In this document: positions 8,550 through 16,412 of the stretch, piece by piece
How positions within the stretch are numbered: the stretch's first letter is position 1
Layout of the letters: each line of letters opens with the position of its first letter
Source: Myxococcales bacterium
GTDB taxonomy: Bacteria > Myxococcota_A > Polyangia > Polyangiales > Polyangiaceae
DNA: 64,000 nt
Assembly: GCA_016720545.1 (NCBI GenBank)
Contig: JADKKK010000013.1
Location: 1 to 64,000, forward strand
Reading direction: 5' to 3'
The notes under the pieces: generated by a model
The model's database searches: none
What the model was told of the DNA's origin: nothing
Seen by the model: only the letters and a program-made list of their open reading frames with translations
Translations under genes and position numbers: made by a program

Positions 8550-8876
8550 GCTCACGGCTGGCTGAGCATCGCACGCGCGCCCGGGACACCGCGAGCCGCC
8601 CGGCGCGAGACGAAGCTCGCCATGAACCTGCAGGTGATCCCCGAAGGGCCGCGCGAACGTCGATGGCGAGGCCTCGCCATGAACGACGGGAAGGAACGCG
8701 GCACCGTAGAAGTTGGCCCTCCAGCGCCTGGTCCGATACACCGCTTCGCCTCGCTGCCCCGATGACGCAGCTGCGCCGACACACCGCGGCACTTTTTTTC
8801 CGCGATTCCTCCTTTACCGATCGCGTTTCTCTCGTCATAGACACTCGCTCACCGGCACCGGAAGGAGACGGACCGC
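8550..8876. other. Divergent intergenic region, no gene seen
   Basis: These 327 bases separate the divergent kinase operon and the small gene at 8877. Short open frames on both strands lack ribosome binding sites and convincing composition. A T-run at 8791-8797 and AT-richer sequence to about 8845 may belong to the promoter of the rightward gene. I see no clear operator. Confidence 0.4.
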
Positions 8877-9269
8877 ATGACCTCGACGGCACGACGCCCA
8901 GCACCGGCTCCTCCCTCGCGAGACCTTCGTCAGCGTCCCGTCAAACGCGAGGTCGAGCGGGAGCGCGACCTCCTCGCCGAGTCGGGCATGGTCCCGGTGG
9001 CGGTCACGCACGACATCCGCGTCCCGCCGGCTCGACGCCCCGTGCGCCTCCTCTCCGTCGCCGCCGCGACGGTGTCCAGCGTGACGCTGTGCGTCTTCGG
9101 CTGGCACAACGTCCAGCCCGGGGTGCTCTCGTGGGTCTTCGCGAGCCTCGAGGCGGCGCTCCACGCGGTGCGCGCGATGCGGAACGCGGTCGAGTGGGTC
9201 GTCGTCGAGGGCAGCCAGGCCATCGTCGACCTCGCGCGCCTCGACGGAGTGCTCGCCAAGAGCCCATAA
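8877..9269 (+). CDS. Small single-pass membrane protein of unknown function
   Basis: I do not recognise this 130-residue protein. A basic, Pro/Arg-rich N-terminus (about 1-55) is followed by one hydrophobic segment (about 57-75) and an amphipathic Ala/Val-rich C-terminal part. ATG 8877 is well supported by GGAAGGAG ending about eight bases upstream. The upstream 327-bp gap is large enough for its own promoter. It faces the HU gene tail to tail. Composition is normal for this genome, so I consider it a real gene. Confidence 0.6.
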   Translation: MTSTARRPAPAPPSRDLRQRPVKREVERERDLLAESGMVPVAVTHDIRVPPARRPVRLLSVAAATVSSVTLCVFGWHNVQPGVLSWVFASLEAALHAVRAMRNAVEWVVVEGSQAIVDLARLDGVLAKSP

Positions 9270-9359
9270 GCCAAGGCGCCGGCGCGCGACGGGGGACATC
9301 GCTCCGCGCCCGCTCACGTAACGCGTGGGCCTCCGCGATCGCGCGACAAAAATGAGGAC

Positions 9360-9385
9360 GGGCGCCTCGTCAACGACGGGCGCCC
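9360..9385 (-). terminator. Candidate terminator of the HU gene
   Basis: The sequence GGGCGCC followed by TCGT, a two-base loop and ACGACGGGCGCCC can fold into a strong hairpin about 45 bases past the HU stop. Read on the minus strand it is followed, after about seven bases, by five T residues (9352-9348). The gap before the T-run makes it an imperfect intrinsic terminator. Confidence 0.4.
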
Positions 9386-9430
9386 GGCCAAACGTGCCGA
9401 CGTCAGCGTGACGTCGTCACGCTCGCGCGC

Positions 9431-9745
9431 TCACTGGATGAGGTCCTTGAGGGCCTTGAGGGCCGTCGCGCGAACCTTCTTCGAGGCCGGCTTCCCCTTG
9501 ATGGTGATCGCCTCGCCGGTGAACGGGTTCTTGCCCGGACGATCCTTCGTGGCGGGCTTCTTGACCGACTTGAGCTTGAGGAGCCCCGGGATCACGAACT
9601 CGCCCGGGCCGCGGGAGCCGAGCTGCTTCTTGATGAGATCCGTCAGTCCATCAAACACGCGAGATACGCTCTTCTTGTCGAGCTCCGCGCTCTCCGCAAT
9701 ATCCGAAATTACCTGGGCCTTGGTCATCCGCTTCGCTGCAGCCAT
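9431..9745 (-). CDS. HU-family DNA-binding protein
   Basis: This 104-residue basic protein matches the HU/IHF family: an N-terminal helical pair (MTKAQVISDIAESAELDKKS), then the beta-arm region with GEFVIPGLLKLKSVKKPATK and RPGKNPFTGEAITI. It lacks the usual N-terminal MNKxEL start and has a short Lys/Ala extension and a Lys-rich end (KPASKKVRATALKALK), a pattern seen in delta-proteobacterial HU proteins. It would bend and compact DNA as a dimer. A strong AGGAGG Shine-Dalgarno precedes ATG 9745. A 322-bp gap lies upstream and probably holds its promoter; I see no other gene there. Confidence 0.92.
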   Translation of the reverse strand: MAAAKRMTKAQVISDIAESAELDKKSVSRVFDGLTDLIKKQLGSRGPGEFVIPGLLKLKSVKKPATKDRPGKNPFTGEAITIKGKPASKKVRATALKALKDLIQ

Positions 9746-9940
9746 TTGCGCTTCCTCCTGTTGGAACCTTTGCGCTCAATCACCGATTCTTTCGCGTGTT
9801 CAGGGCGCGGTGCGAGGGCTCGGGGCCAGCGGACCGACGCTGAAGACTCGATTCGCCTCGCGCAGGGAGCCTAAAAAAAGCGCCTAGCTGCTCGGGCTGG
9901 ACACATGGCTAGCATCCGGCATTCACCCCTCGCAAGGGAA

Positions 9941-9963
9941 AATTCGCGCGTTTTGGGCGAATT
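9941..9963 (-). terminator. Inverted repeat downstream of ybeY, candidate terminator
   Basis: AATTCGC at 9941-9947 and GCGAATT at 9957-9963 form a perfect 7-bp inverted repeat with a 9-base loop, about 100 bases past the ybeY stop. Read leftward, the hairpin runs into TTTT. It stands out as AT-rich in this region. It could equally be an operator in the long upstream region of the HU gene. Confidence 0.35.
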
Positions 9964-10067
9964 CTCACCACGAGACCCGAGAAAACAGGGGCCGACGTCG
10001 CACAGTGTCATTCGTTCAGTGGCGTGGAGGCGCGATGCGCGCGCGGCCGTTGGGCGATTGCGCGGCG

Positions 10068-10565
10068 CTACTTTCTCTTCTTTGTGCGCGCCGGAGCCTT
10101 CCGCGTAGGGCCTCGCGCAGGCGACGCCGCGGCCTCGGCCGCCTCGCAGAGGCGCTCGGTCTCCTTCCGCATGACGCGGTCCTCCTTGAGCGTCTGGTGG
10201 TCGTATCCGAGCAGGTGGAGGAGCCCGTGGGCGAGCAGCATGGTGAGCTCGCTCACGAGCGGGCGCCTCGCCTCGCGCGCCTGGCGCCTCGCCGTGGGCA
10301 CGGACACGACCACGTCGCCGAGCAGCCCCGTCGCGACACCGCCGAACTCGCCCTCGCTGAGCGCGAACGCGAGGACGTCGGTCGGCTTGTCGAAGCCACG
10401 ATATTTAAGATTTAGTTTATGTATTTGTATGTCGTCAGTTAGCAGGAATGATACTTCGTCATTGTCGATTTGACGAACGTGCATCATCGCCTCAATTCGG
10501 ATCCGTAGCTCGCGGCGGCTCACGCCCTCGTGCGGGCCTCGCAGGATGCTCAAACGAAACGGCAT
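10068..10565 (-). CDS. ybeY: Endoribonuclease YbeY (rRNA maturation)
   Basis: YbeY is a zinc-dependent RNase that acts in 16S rRNA 3'-end maturation and ribosome quality control. The 165-residue protein carries the metal motif HGLLHLLGYDH (H-x3-H-x5-H) preceded by LTMLLA, and the conserved DDIQIHKLNLKYRGFDKPTD segment. The C-terminus has a Lys/Arg-rich tail (KAPARTKKRK). ATG 10565 gives a normal-length N-terminus (MPFRLSIL); the open frame extends upstream with Arg-rich non-protein sequence. The codons for the conserved segment (10401-10470) are strikingly AT-rich compared with the rest of the gene. It is divergent from the glycosyltransferase gene at 10649. Confidence 0.93.
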   Translation of the reverse strand: MPFRLSILRGPHEGVSRRELRIRIEAMMHVRQIDNDEVSFLLTDDIQIHKLNLKYRGFDKPTDVLAFALSEGEFGGVATGLLGDVVVSVPTARRQAREARRPLVSELTMLLAHGLLHLLGYDHQTLKEDRVMRKETERLCEAAEAAASPARGPTRKAPARTKKRK

Positions 10566-10648
10566 GGCAGACTCTCTTCCTCTCGTGCGCGCTGGCGGGC
10601 GGCGCCGGCTGCGATAAGGTTCGCACCTTCTGCGCTGATCCCAACGAA

Positions 10649-11455
10649 ATGGCCACCTCTTCTCCTTCTGCGCCTCCGTCCTTGCCTGTCGTGTCTCCGC
10701 CGCCAGCGCATCGCCCCGGGCTCCCGTTCGCCGTGTGCACGTTGGTCCCGGCCTACCAGGCGGCCAAGACCCTCCCCGACGTCGTCCACGACCTGCGGCG
10801 CGAGGTGCCCGAGGCGGCGGAGGGCCCGCGCCTCCTCGTGATCGACGACGGCTCGACCGACGGCACCGGCGCCCTCGCCCACGCGCTCGGCTGCACGGTG
10901 GTCGCCCACGGAGACAACCGTGGCAAGGGCGCGGCGCTCCGCACCGGCCTCGCGACGGCGCGGGCCTTAGGCTACGCGGCGGCGCTCTCGGTCGACGCCG
11001 ACGGACAGCACCCGGGCGGCTCGGCGCGGACGGTGCTGTACGCGTCGCGTGATCCCGACGCGCTGGTGCTCGGCGTCCGCGACCTCGAGGCGGCCGGCGC
11101 GCCGCGCAACAACCAGCTGTCGAACCGCATCTCGAACTACTTTCTCTCGCTGTTCGCGGGCCAGCCCCTCGCCGACACGCAGTGCGGGCTGCGCAGGTAC
11201 CCGGTGGCGCGCACCCTCGCGCTCGCCGGACGCGCGCCAGGGTACGCGTACGAGTCAGAGCTGCTCCTCCGCGCGGTCGAGGCGAGGCTGCCGCTCGTGG
11301 AGACCGTCGTGCCGGTCCTCTACCCGCCCGGCGAGCTCCGCGTGACCCACTTCGACTCGGTCCGCGACCCCGCCCGCATCGTCGTGAACGTGCTCTCGAC
11401 CCTCCACGAGCTCTCGCGAGACCGCGCGCGCGGTCCTCGCGGAAGCGCGCGGTGA
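10649..11455 (+). CDS. Family 2 glycosyltransferase, dolichyl-phosphate mannosyltransferase-like
   Basis: The 268-residue protein is a GT2 (GT-A fold) transferase: VPAYQAAKTLPDVV, then IDDGSTDGTGALA, GDNRGKGAALRTGL and the metal/sugar-nucleotide motif VDADGQHP. TQCGLRRYP and YAYESELLLRA match DPM1-like enzymes that transfer a sugar to a polyprenyl phosphate or lipid. It has no membrane segments. ATG 10649 is used. Its stop overlaps the GTG of the next gene (GTGA), so translation is coupled to an exported C45-type hydrolase and then a LolA-like protein. This suggests a role in making or exporting a glycolipid; the acceptor is unknown. Confidence 0.88.
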   Translation: MATSSPSAPPSLPVVSPPPAHRPGLPFAVCTLVPAYQAAKTLPDVVHDLRREVPEAAEGPRLLVIDDGSTDGTGALAHALGCTVVAHGDNRGKGAALRTGLATARALGYAAALSVDADGQHPGGSARTVLYASRDPDALVLGVRDLEAAGAPRNNQLSNRISNYFLSLFAGQPLADTQCGLRRYPVARTLALAGRAPGYAYESELLLRAVEARLPLVETVVPVLYPPGELRVTHFDSVRDPARIVVNVLSTLHELSRDRARGPRGSAR

Positions 11456-12915
11456 ACCCGCTCGCGCGACACCGGAGGACGCTCGTCGCGCTCGCGGCGT
11501 TGGTCGCGGCGCCGCTCGCCGCGCACGGCCTCGTGGGCGTCTTCGTGCGGGTCGTCCCGCCCGCGATCACGGTCCCCGCGCTCGAGCGCGGCGGGAGCGC
11601 GGGGATGACCACCGCCGGCGCGGGCCGCGCGACGCGCGCGCGCGGCGTGATCGAGGCGCACCTCTCGGGCACGCCGGAGGAGATCGGCGCCCAGCACTCG
11701 ACGCTCCTCTACCGGCCGATGGTCGAGAACGAGCGCGACGTGTGGGCTGGCTTCTCGGCGGTCGTGCCGTTCGCGCCCGCGAGGGCGGCGATGTTCGACT
11801 TCGGGCGCGTGCGGCACCGCAACGTCGACAAGAACTTCCCCGACCACCGGCGACGCGAGCTCGCCGCGCAAGCCGCGCGGTTCTCCCCCGACCCCTACGA
11901 GGGCAGGCTCCCCACCTACGAGCGCATGGTGTTCTTGCACGCGCTCTACGACATCTCGCTCGGCTTCGAAGGCTCGCCGCTGCTCGGCTGCTCGGCCTTC
12001 GGCCTGGGCGGCGCCGCCACGGTCGACGGGCACACGCTCGTCGCGCGGGCGTTCGACTTCGACGTCGCGGAGGTCTTCGACCGCGACAAGGCGGTGTTCT
12101 TCGTGAAGCCCGCCGGCGCGATCCCGTTCGCGAGCGTGTCGTGGCCCGGCCTCGTGGGCGTGCTCACGGGCATGAACGCGGAGGGCGTGTTCGTGTCGGT
12201 GAACGGCGCGCGCGCGCGCGAGCCCGAGACCCGCGGCGTGCCCGTGGTGCTCTCGCTGCGCGAGACCCTCGAGCGCGCGCACACGACCGAGGAGGCGACG
12301 CGGATCCTCGCCGACCAGGAGGTGATGGTCTCCCACCTCGTGTTCGTCGCCGACGCGCGCGGCTCGTTCGCCGTGGTCGAGCGCGCCCCGCACACCGCGG
12401 CGCACGTGGTGACCCACTTTCGCGATTCAGCGCGCGTCGCGCTCACGAACCACTTCGAGGGGCCCCTGAAGGACGACCCTCGCGACCGCGCCGTGCGCGC
12501 GACCTCGACCACGCTCGCGCGGCGCGCGCGCCTAGACGAGCTCCTGGGCACCGTGCCCGCACGCTCGGCCACACCCACCTCGACCCTCGCGATGCTCCGC
12601 GACCACACGTGCGCCCGCTCCGAGGGCCCGTGTGCCCTGGGTGACCGGCGCACCATCGACGCGCTCATCGCGACGCACGGCGTCATCGCGGACACGACGG
12701 CCCGCACCCTGTGGGTGAGCGCTGGGCCCCATTTGTCCGGGAGATTCATCGGGTTCGATTTGTCGCGAGAGCTTGCTACGAATGAAGGGACCGCTCCGGT
12801 CCGAGAACCGATGCCCCTCCCAGAGGATCCCCTGCTCCACGACGCCAGCGCGTACGCCGAGGGTCGAAAGCGCGCGGGGGGCCCGCTCCTCGCCGCACCG
12901 CCGAGGACCCCTTGA
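11452..12915 (+). CDS. Exported C45-type (acyltransferase/amidohydrolase) Ntn-hydrolase-like protein
   Basis: The 487-residue protein starts with an N-terminal anchor (about residues 9-30) after ARHRR. The core resembles peptidase family C45 and related Ntn hydrolases: Cys180 in GCSAFGLGGAATVDGHTLVARAFDFD is the likely nucleophile exposed by processing, followed by SWPGLVGVLTGMNAEG and ALTNHFEG. Such enzymes hydrolyse or transfer acyl groups on amides. GTG 11452 overlaps the stop of the glycosyltransferase and the stop overlaps the next start (TTGA), indicating one transcription unit. Acting outside the cytoplasmic membrane, it could modify a lipid or peptide product. Substrate unknown; phospholipase-B-like is an alternative name. 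Confidence 0.75.
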   Translation: MNPLARHRRTLVALAALVAAPLAAHGLVGVFVRVVPPAITVPALERGGSAGMTTAGAGRATRARGVIEAHLSGTPEEIGAQHSTLLYRPMVENERDVWAGFSAVVPFAPARAAMFDFGRVRHRNVDKNFPDHRRRELAAQAARFSPDPYEGRLPTYERMVFLHALYDISLGFEGSPLLGCSAFGLGGAATVDGHTLVARAFDFDVAEVFDRDKAVFFVKPAGAIPFASVSWPGLVGVLTGMNAEGVFVSVNGARAREPETRGVPVVLSLRETLERAHTTEEATRILADQEVMVSHLVFVADARGSFAVVERAPHTAAHVVTHFRDSARVALTNHFEGPLKDDPRDRAVRATSTTLARRARLDELLGTVPARSATPTSTLAMLRDHTCARSEGPCALGDRRTIDALIATHGVIADTTARTLWVSAGPHLSGRFIGFDLSRELATNEGTAPVREPMPLPEDPLLHDASAYAEGRKRAGGPLLAAPPRTP

Positions 12916-13676
12916 CGCCTCCCTCCACGCCCGCCATGACGCCCGAGTTGCCTGCCATGACGCCCGATTCGCCCGATTCGCCCGACTCTGCCACCGCGGG
13001 CCGCTTGCGGCGCCGCGACCTGTTCGCCGGGCTCGCCGGGGTCACGTGCGCGTCGGTGGTGGGGCGCGCGCACGCCGACGAGGCGGAGCGGCGCCCGGTC
13101 GTCGGTGCCCAGCTCGAGGCGCTGTTCCGCGAGATCGCGCAGGCGCGGCGGGGCGTGCGATCGTTCAGCGGCCCCTTCACACAGACTCGCAAGCTCGGCC
13201 TCATGAAGGCGAAGGTCACGTCGCAAGGGCGCGTCACGCTGGTGCTCCCGGACCGTCTGCGATGGGAGCTCCTCCCGCCTGACGAGGTCATCTACTGGGT
13301 CACGCCCGAGGGGCTCGCGTACCGCAACCGCTCGAGCCAGGGCGCGGTGGGCACGAGCGACGCCCGCAGCCTGTCCGAGGGCCTCGAGGACCTCCGCGCG
13401 ATGCTCGGCGGTGAGCTCGGGGGCCTGCGCAAGCGCTACGATCTCTCGGCGTTCATGCGCGGCGACGACGCCGTGTTCGAGGCGGTCGCGCGGGCGTCCA
13501 CGCCGGGGCACGACCCGCGCGCGCGAGGGCTCGCCTCGTTCTCGTTCGGCATCGGCAAAGACCGCGCTCGACCCGCGTTCGCCTCGCTCGTGGAGCGCAA
13601 CGGCGATCGCAGCGACATTCGCTTCGGAGAGCTCCGGCTCAACGTCCCGGTCGAGCCACGCACGATGCACCTCTGA
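12912..13676 (+). CDS. LolA-like protein with probable Tat signal
   Basis: The mature part (about residues 55-254) matches the LolA/LolB lipoprotein-carrier fold: SFSGPFTQTRKLGLMKAKV, SQGRVTLVLPDRLRWELLPP, then the closing VERNGDRSDIRFGELRLNVP. The N-terminus has LRRRDLFAGLAGVTCASVVG ending in AHA, a twin-arginine-type signal. It is preceded by a Pro/Thr/Asp-rich repeated stretch, so the true start may be TTG 12912 (overlapping the upstream stop), ATG 12936 or ATG 12957. LolA-like proteins in operons with glycosyltransferases are thought to carry lipids or lipoproteins across the periplasm. It ends the three-gene coupled operon. Tat rather than Sec export would be unusual for this family. Confidence 0.72.
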   Translation: MTPPSTPAMTPELPAMTPDSPDSPDSATAGRLRRRDLFAGLAGVTCASVVGRAHADEAERRPVVGAQLEALFREIAQARRGVRSFSGPFTQTRKLGLMKAKVTSQGRVTLVLPDRLRWELLPPDEVIYWVTPEGLAYRNRSSQGAVGTSDARSLSEGLEDLRAMLGGELGGLRKRYDLSAFMRGDDAVFEAVARASTPGHDPRARGLASFSFGIGKDRARPAFASLVERNGDRSDIRFGELRLNVPVEPRTMHL

Positions 13677-13723
13677 GGTGCGCATGACCGCGACGCGGGG
13701 GAGCGGGCGCGTGCCCGGTGAGC

Positions 13724-13915
13724 TCAGCGCTCGGGAGTCCCCACGCGGAGGCGCGCCATCGAACGTCGGGCCACCTCCAGCGCTTGGTCCAGGTCGGCGA
13801 GCAGCTCGCGGTGCTCCGACTGCGACTCGGGACTGGGCGGGCAGCGCGATGTAATGCGTCGGCTGGGGATCTCCTCGTCGTGCAGTTCGCTCGTCGGATT
13901 GTCCTGCGTACCCAT
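13724..13915 (-). CDS. Small acidic protein of unknown function
   Basis: This 63-residue protein begins MGTQDNPTSELHDEEIPSRR and ends in a helical stretch (ELLADLDQALEVARRSMARL). The ATG at 13915 follows a strong GGAGGT Shine-Dalgarno at ideal spacing, and the coding composition is protein-like, which is why I call it. It has no cysteine motif, membrane segment or signal. It is convergent with the LolA-like gene and divergent from the unknown at 14127. Function is unknown. Confidence 0.6.
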   Translation of the reverse strand: MGTQDNPTSELHDEEIPSRRITSRCPPSPESQSEHRELLADLDQALEVARRSMARLRVGTPER

Positions 13916-14126
13916 CGTACCTCCGCGGGCGGGCAAGCAAAACCCGCGCCAGTTCGCGCCACAAGAATCTCGCCACCTCGTCGCACCGCCACACAACGCG
14001 ACATTGCAGGCGTGCAATGGGGTCGACCCAGCCGTGCAAGGGTGCCGACGTCGAGCGCGCGTGTCTCGCGCCTGCATCGTCCCGTTGAACTTGGCCCGCG
14101 CGCGAGATGTCCCACATGGTGCGTGC

Positions 14127-14501
14127 ATGACCATGCGCTCCGAGGCCCCCCTCTCCCTCCCCGCGCAGCCCGAGCGGCGGCGCCACCGCGTGTATCTTAC
14201 ACGCAACACCGAGTACCACTTTCGCGACGGGTTCTGCGTCGCCGTCCGCGATCGGCGCTCCGGCACGTTCTTGCCGGGACATCTCGCCCTGCGGCGGCGT
14301 ATCCAGGGTTCGCTCCGCTTCCACACGAACGGCGCGATCGTCCCGAACCCGGGCGAGCCCGAGGCCGGCGAGGCCCTCTGCTTCTCGCAGGGCGAGCGCG
14401 ATCTCGTGACGAGCCCGCTGGAGTCCGTCGAGCGCCCGCCTCGCGAGCTCGTGGAGGCCTACCCGACGCTGCCGCCGGGCCGCCCGAAGCGCAAACGCTG
14501 A
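14127..14501 (+). CDS. Uncharacterised 124-residue basic protein
   Basis: I do not recognise this protein. It is soluble, Arg- and Pro-rich, with a compact central segment (YHFRDGFCVAVRDRRSGTFL, then HLALRRRIQGSLRFHTNGAI) that looks like a small beta fold, and a basic tail GRPKRKR. ATG 14127 is used; no strong Shine-Dalgarno is visible, and part of the upstream sequence is AT-richer. It is followed 48 bp later by a GNAT gene on the same strand, so the two may be co-transcribed. Small myxobacterial proteins of this style are usually lineage-specific. Confidence 0.55.
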   Translation: MTMRSEAPLSLPAQPERRRHRVYLTRNTEYHFRDGFCVAVRDRRSGTFLPGHLALRRRIQGSLRFHTNGAIVPNPGEPEAGEALCFSQGERDLVTSPLESVERPPRELVEAYPTLPPGRPKRKR

Positions 14502-14549
14502 CCTTCGACGCTTCTCAAGGAGTGCATTTCTTGAGAGGCTGCGGGTCCG

Positions 14550-15131
14550 ATGCTCGCGGTCCCCACACGCGCCGAAGCCCGCGGGCGCCCGCTCGAGAGC
14601 GCCCGGCTCGTGCTCACCCCGCTCGACCCACTGGACGCGCGTGAGATGTTTGCGTCGGTCGAGGCCTCACGCGCGCACCTGGAGCCGTGGCTCCCGTGGG
14701 TGCCCTACACTGTCGATCTCGACTCCACGCTGCGCTACGCGGAGTCGAGCGCCTCGGACTGGGACCTCGGCCGCGGCTGCCGCCTCGCGATCCGCGAGCG
14801 CGCCACGCGCCGGTTCGTGGGCGTGGTTGGCCTCGAGGCGCTCTCGCACATGCACGAGAACGCGGACCTCGGGTACTGGCTGCGGCTCGACTGCTCCGGC
14901 CGAGGCTACATGACCGAGGCCGCGAACCAGGTCGTGGTGTGGGCCTTCAGCGTCCTGCGCGCGCACCGCGTCCGCGTGGCCGCCGCGACCGACAACCACG
15001 CGTCGCTCGCGGTGATTCGCAGGCTCGGCTTCCGGCTCGAGGGCATCGCCCGCGAGGCCGAGCGCTGCCACGGCCGCTGGCTCGATCACGCGATGTTCTC
15101 GCTCCTCGCGACCGACGCGAGGAGCGTGTAG
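14550..15131 (+). CDS. GNAT N-acetyltransferase, RimJ/RimL type
   Basis: The 193-residue protein has the layout of RimJ/RimL acetyltransferases: an opening ESARLVLTPLDPLDA, PWLPWVPY, then VGVVGLEALSHMHENADLGY and the acetyl-CoA-binding region with SGRGYMTEAANQVVVWAF (the RGxGxA site is degenerate as GRGYMTEA). It ends with RRLGFRLEGIARE and GRWLDHAMFSLL. Such enzymes acetylate N-terminal amines of ribosomal proteins or small amines. The substrate cannot be told from sequence. It is convergent with the metal/cobalamin binding-protein gene, with only 9 bp between stops. Confidence 0.85.
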   Translation: MLAVPTRAEARGRPLESARLVLTPLDPLDAREMFASVEASRAHLEPWLPWVPYTVDLDSTLRYAESSASDWDLGRGCRLAIRERATRRFVGVVGLEALSHMHENADLGYWLRLDCSGRGYMTEAANQVVVWAFSVLRAHRVRVAAATDNHASLAVIRRLGFRLEGIAREAERCHGRWLDHAMFSLLATDARSV

Positions 15132-15140
15132 TTTGCAGGT

Positions 15141-16046
15141 TCAGGCGGGGCCGCTCTCGCGGAGCCCGTCGACCAGGGCCCGAAGGCGCGGGATGCCCTG
15201 AACGGCGCGCGAGCCGTACCAGCAGATGTCCTTGCCGCTCGTCCGAACGACCGCGCCCCGCCGCGCGGCCGGGGTGTCCTGCGCGAGAAACACACGCGCG
15301 TCTTGCTCGGAGAACGGGTGAGGCTCGTCGGGCAGCAGGACGAGCTCCGGCGCGCGCGCGACGACCTCGTCGAGCGTGATGCGGGGGTAGCGCGTGTCGC
15401 GCCCGGCCACCTGCTCGGGCGGCAGGGGCGCGCGCTTGCCGAGATCGGCGGCCAGCGGGTAGCGGCGCTCGCGATCCGCGAACACGTTGGCCGCCCCGGC
15501 GAGATCGAGCGCGTCGCTGATGTAGGTGCGGTCGTGGATGGTCATGAGCGGGTCCATCCAGATGGGGCAGAACGTGCCGAGCGGCGTTCGCCTGCCGCGC
15601 GCCGCCTCGGCCTCGCGGAGCATCTGGTAGCCGTCGCGTACGAGGTCGCGGACCGCGGGGTCGCCCTCGACGTGGAACGCGCGCGCGAGCCTCGCCATGT
15701 GGGCGATGCCCTGGGCGACGCGGGTCGGGAACGCGATGAACACGCGCACGCCCCGCTTCACGAGCTTCTCGAGGTCGGCCTTCGTGTTCTCCTCCTTGTT
15801 GGCGAGCACGAGATCCGGGGCGAGATCGCAGACGTCGTCGATCCGAGGGTTCTTCGTGCCGCCCACGGAGGGCACGCCCGCGACCAGCGACGCGGGCAGC
15901 TCACAGTAGTCGGTGCGCCCCACGAGGGCCCCTCCAACACCGAGATCGGCGAGCGTGAGCGTGTCGCTCGGCACGAGGGACACCACGCGCTTCGGCGCCA
16001 CGTTGAAGATGTGCTGGCGCTGCAGCTCGTCGAAGAGGATGTTCAT
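15141..16046 (-). CDS. Helical-backbone substrate-binding protein (BtuF/FhuD-like) without signal peptide
   Basis: The 301-residue protein matches the periplasmic binding-protein family used by cobalamin and ferric siderophore importers: RVVSLVPSDTLTLADLGVGG, LVGRTDYCELP, VGGTKNPRIDDVCDLAPDLV, and the C-terminal half with TYISDALDLAGAANVF and ITLDEVVARAPELVLL. Unlike true transport partners, it begins MNILFDELQRQHIF, with no signal peptide or lipobox, and no ABC permease or ATPase gene is near. It lies 12 bp downstream of a small lipoprotein in the thyA-folA operon. It may be a cytoplasmic ligand-binding protein, or its start may be misread. Ligand unknown. Confidence 0.75.
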   Translation of the reverse strand: MNILFDELQRQHIFNVAPKRVVSLVPSDTLTLADLGVGGALVGRTDYCELPASLVAGVPSVGGTKNPRIDDVCDLAPDLVLANKEENTKADLEKLVKRGVRVFIAFPTRVAQGIAHMARLARAFHVEGDPAVRDLVRDGYQMLREAEAARGRRTPLGTFCPIWMDPLMTIHDRTYISDALDLAGAANVFADRERRYPLAADLGKRAPLPPEQVAGRDTRYPRITLDEVVARAPELVLLPDEPHPFSEQDARVFLAQDTPAARRGAVVRTSGKDICWYGSRAVQGIPRLRALVDGLRESGPA

Positions 16047-16058
16047 CGCGTAGTGCGT

Positions 16059-16412
16059 TTACTCGAAGTCGTCGGGCGGCGGCAGTGGGGGCGGCCCTCC
16101 GTCGGCGTGCGGGCCGATCAAGGCGGCACACTCGGCCCACGCCGCGTCCGTGCACCGGCGCCGCGAGCGCGCCACACACGCCAAGATGCCGTCCGCCTGG
16201 CGCTCGACCACGCGATCGAGGACGAACTCGCAGCCGCGCGCGCACTCGGCCTCGGAGCACGCGGCGCCGGCCTTCGCGACGCACGCGAGCGCGCACTGCT
16301 CGACCGGGTGCGGCGGACGCGCCGGCGCGGGGCACGCGACCAGGGCGAGCGACGCGAGCGACGCGAGGGCCAGGCTCGCCAGCAAGGCGGAGACGCGCGC
16401 GCTTCGCTTCAT
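16059..16412 (-). CDS. Small cysteine-rich lipoprotein
   Basis: The 117-residue precursor has a signal peptide whose core is a repeated Leu-Ala-Ser pattern (LLASLALASLASLALVAC), with the lipobox cysteine in LVAC. The mature part holds eight cysteines spaced like paired disulphides (EQCALACVAKAGAACSEAEC, then CEFVL, ILAC and RRCTDAAWAEC) and a Pro/Asp-rich end. The start ATG overlaps the folA stop as ATGA, so it is translationally coupled to folA. I know no function; the cysteine pattern suggests a disulphide-stabilised envelope protein. Confidence 0.75.
   Translation of the reverse strand: MKRSARVSALLASLALASLASLALVACPAPARPPHPVEQCALACVAKAGAACSEAECARGCEFVLDRVVERQADGILACVARSRRRCTDAAWAECAALIGPHADGGPPPLPPPDDFE

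Noticed and set aside
8622..8765. A 47-codon plus-strand frame beginning MNLQVIPEGP in the divergent spacer
   Set aside because: No Shine-Dalgarno and composition like the antisense extension of the kinase frame.
11946..14324. A 792-codon minus-strand frame opposite the C45-type and LolA-like genes
   Set aside because: Composition is low-complexity and the plus-strand genes have clear domains; only its last 63 codons, from 13915, look real and are called separately.
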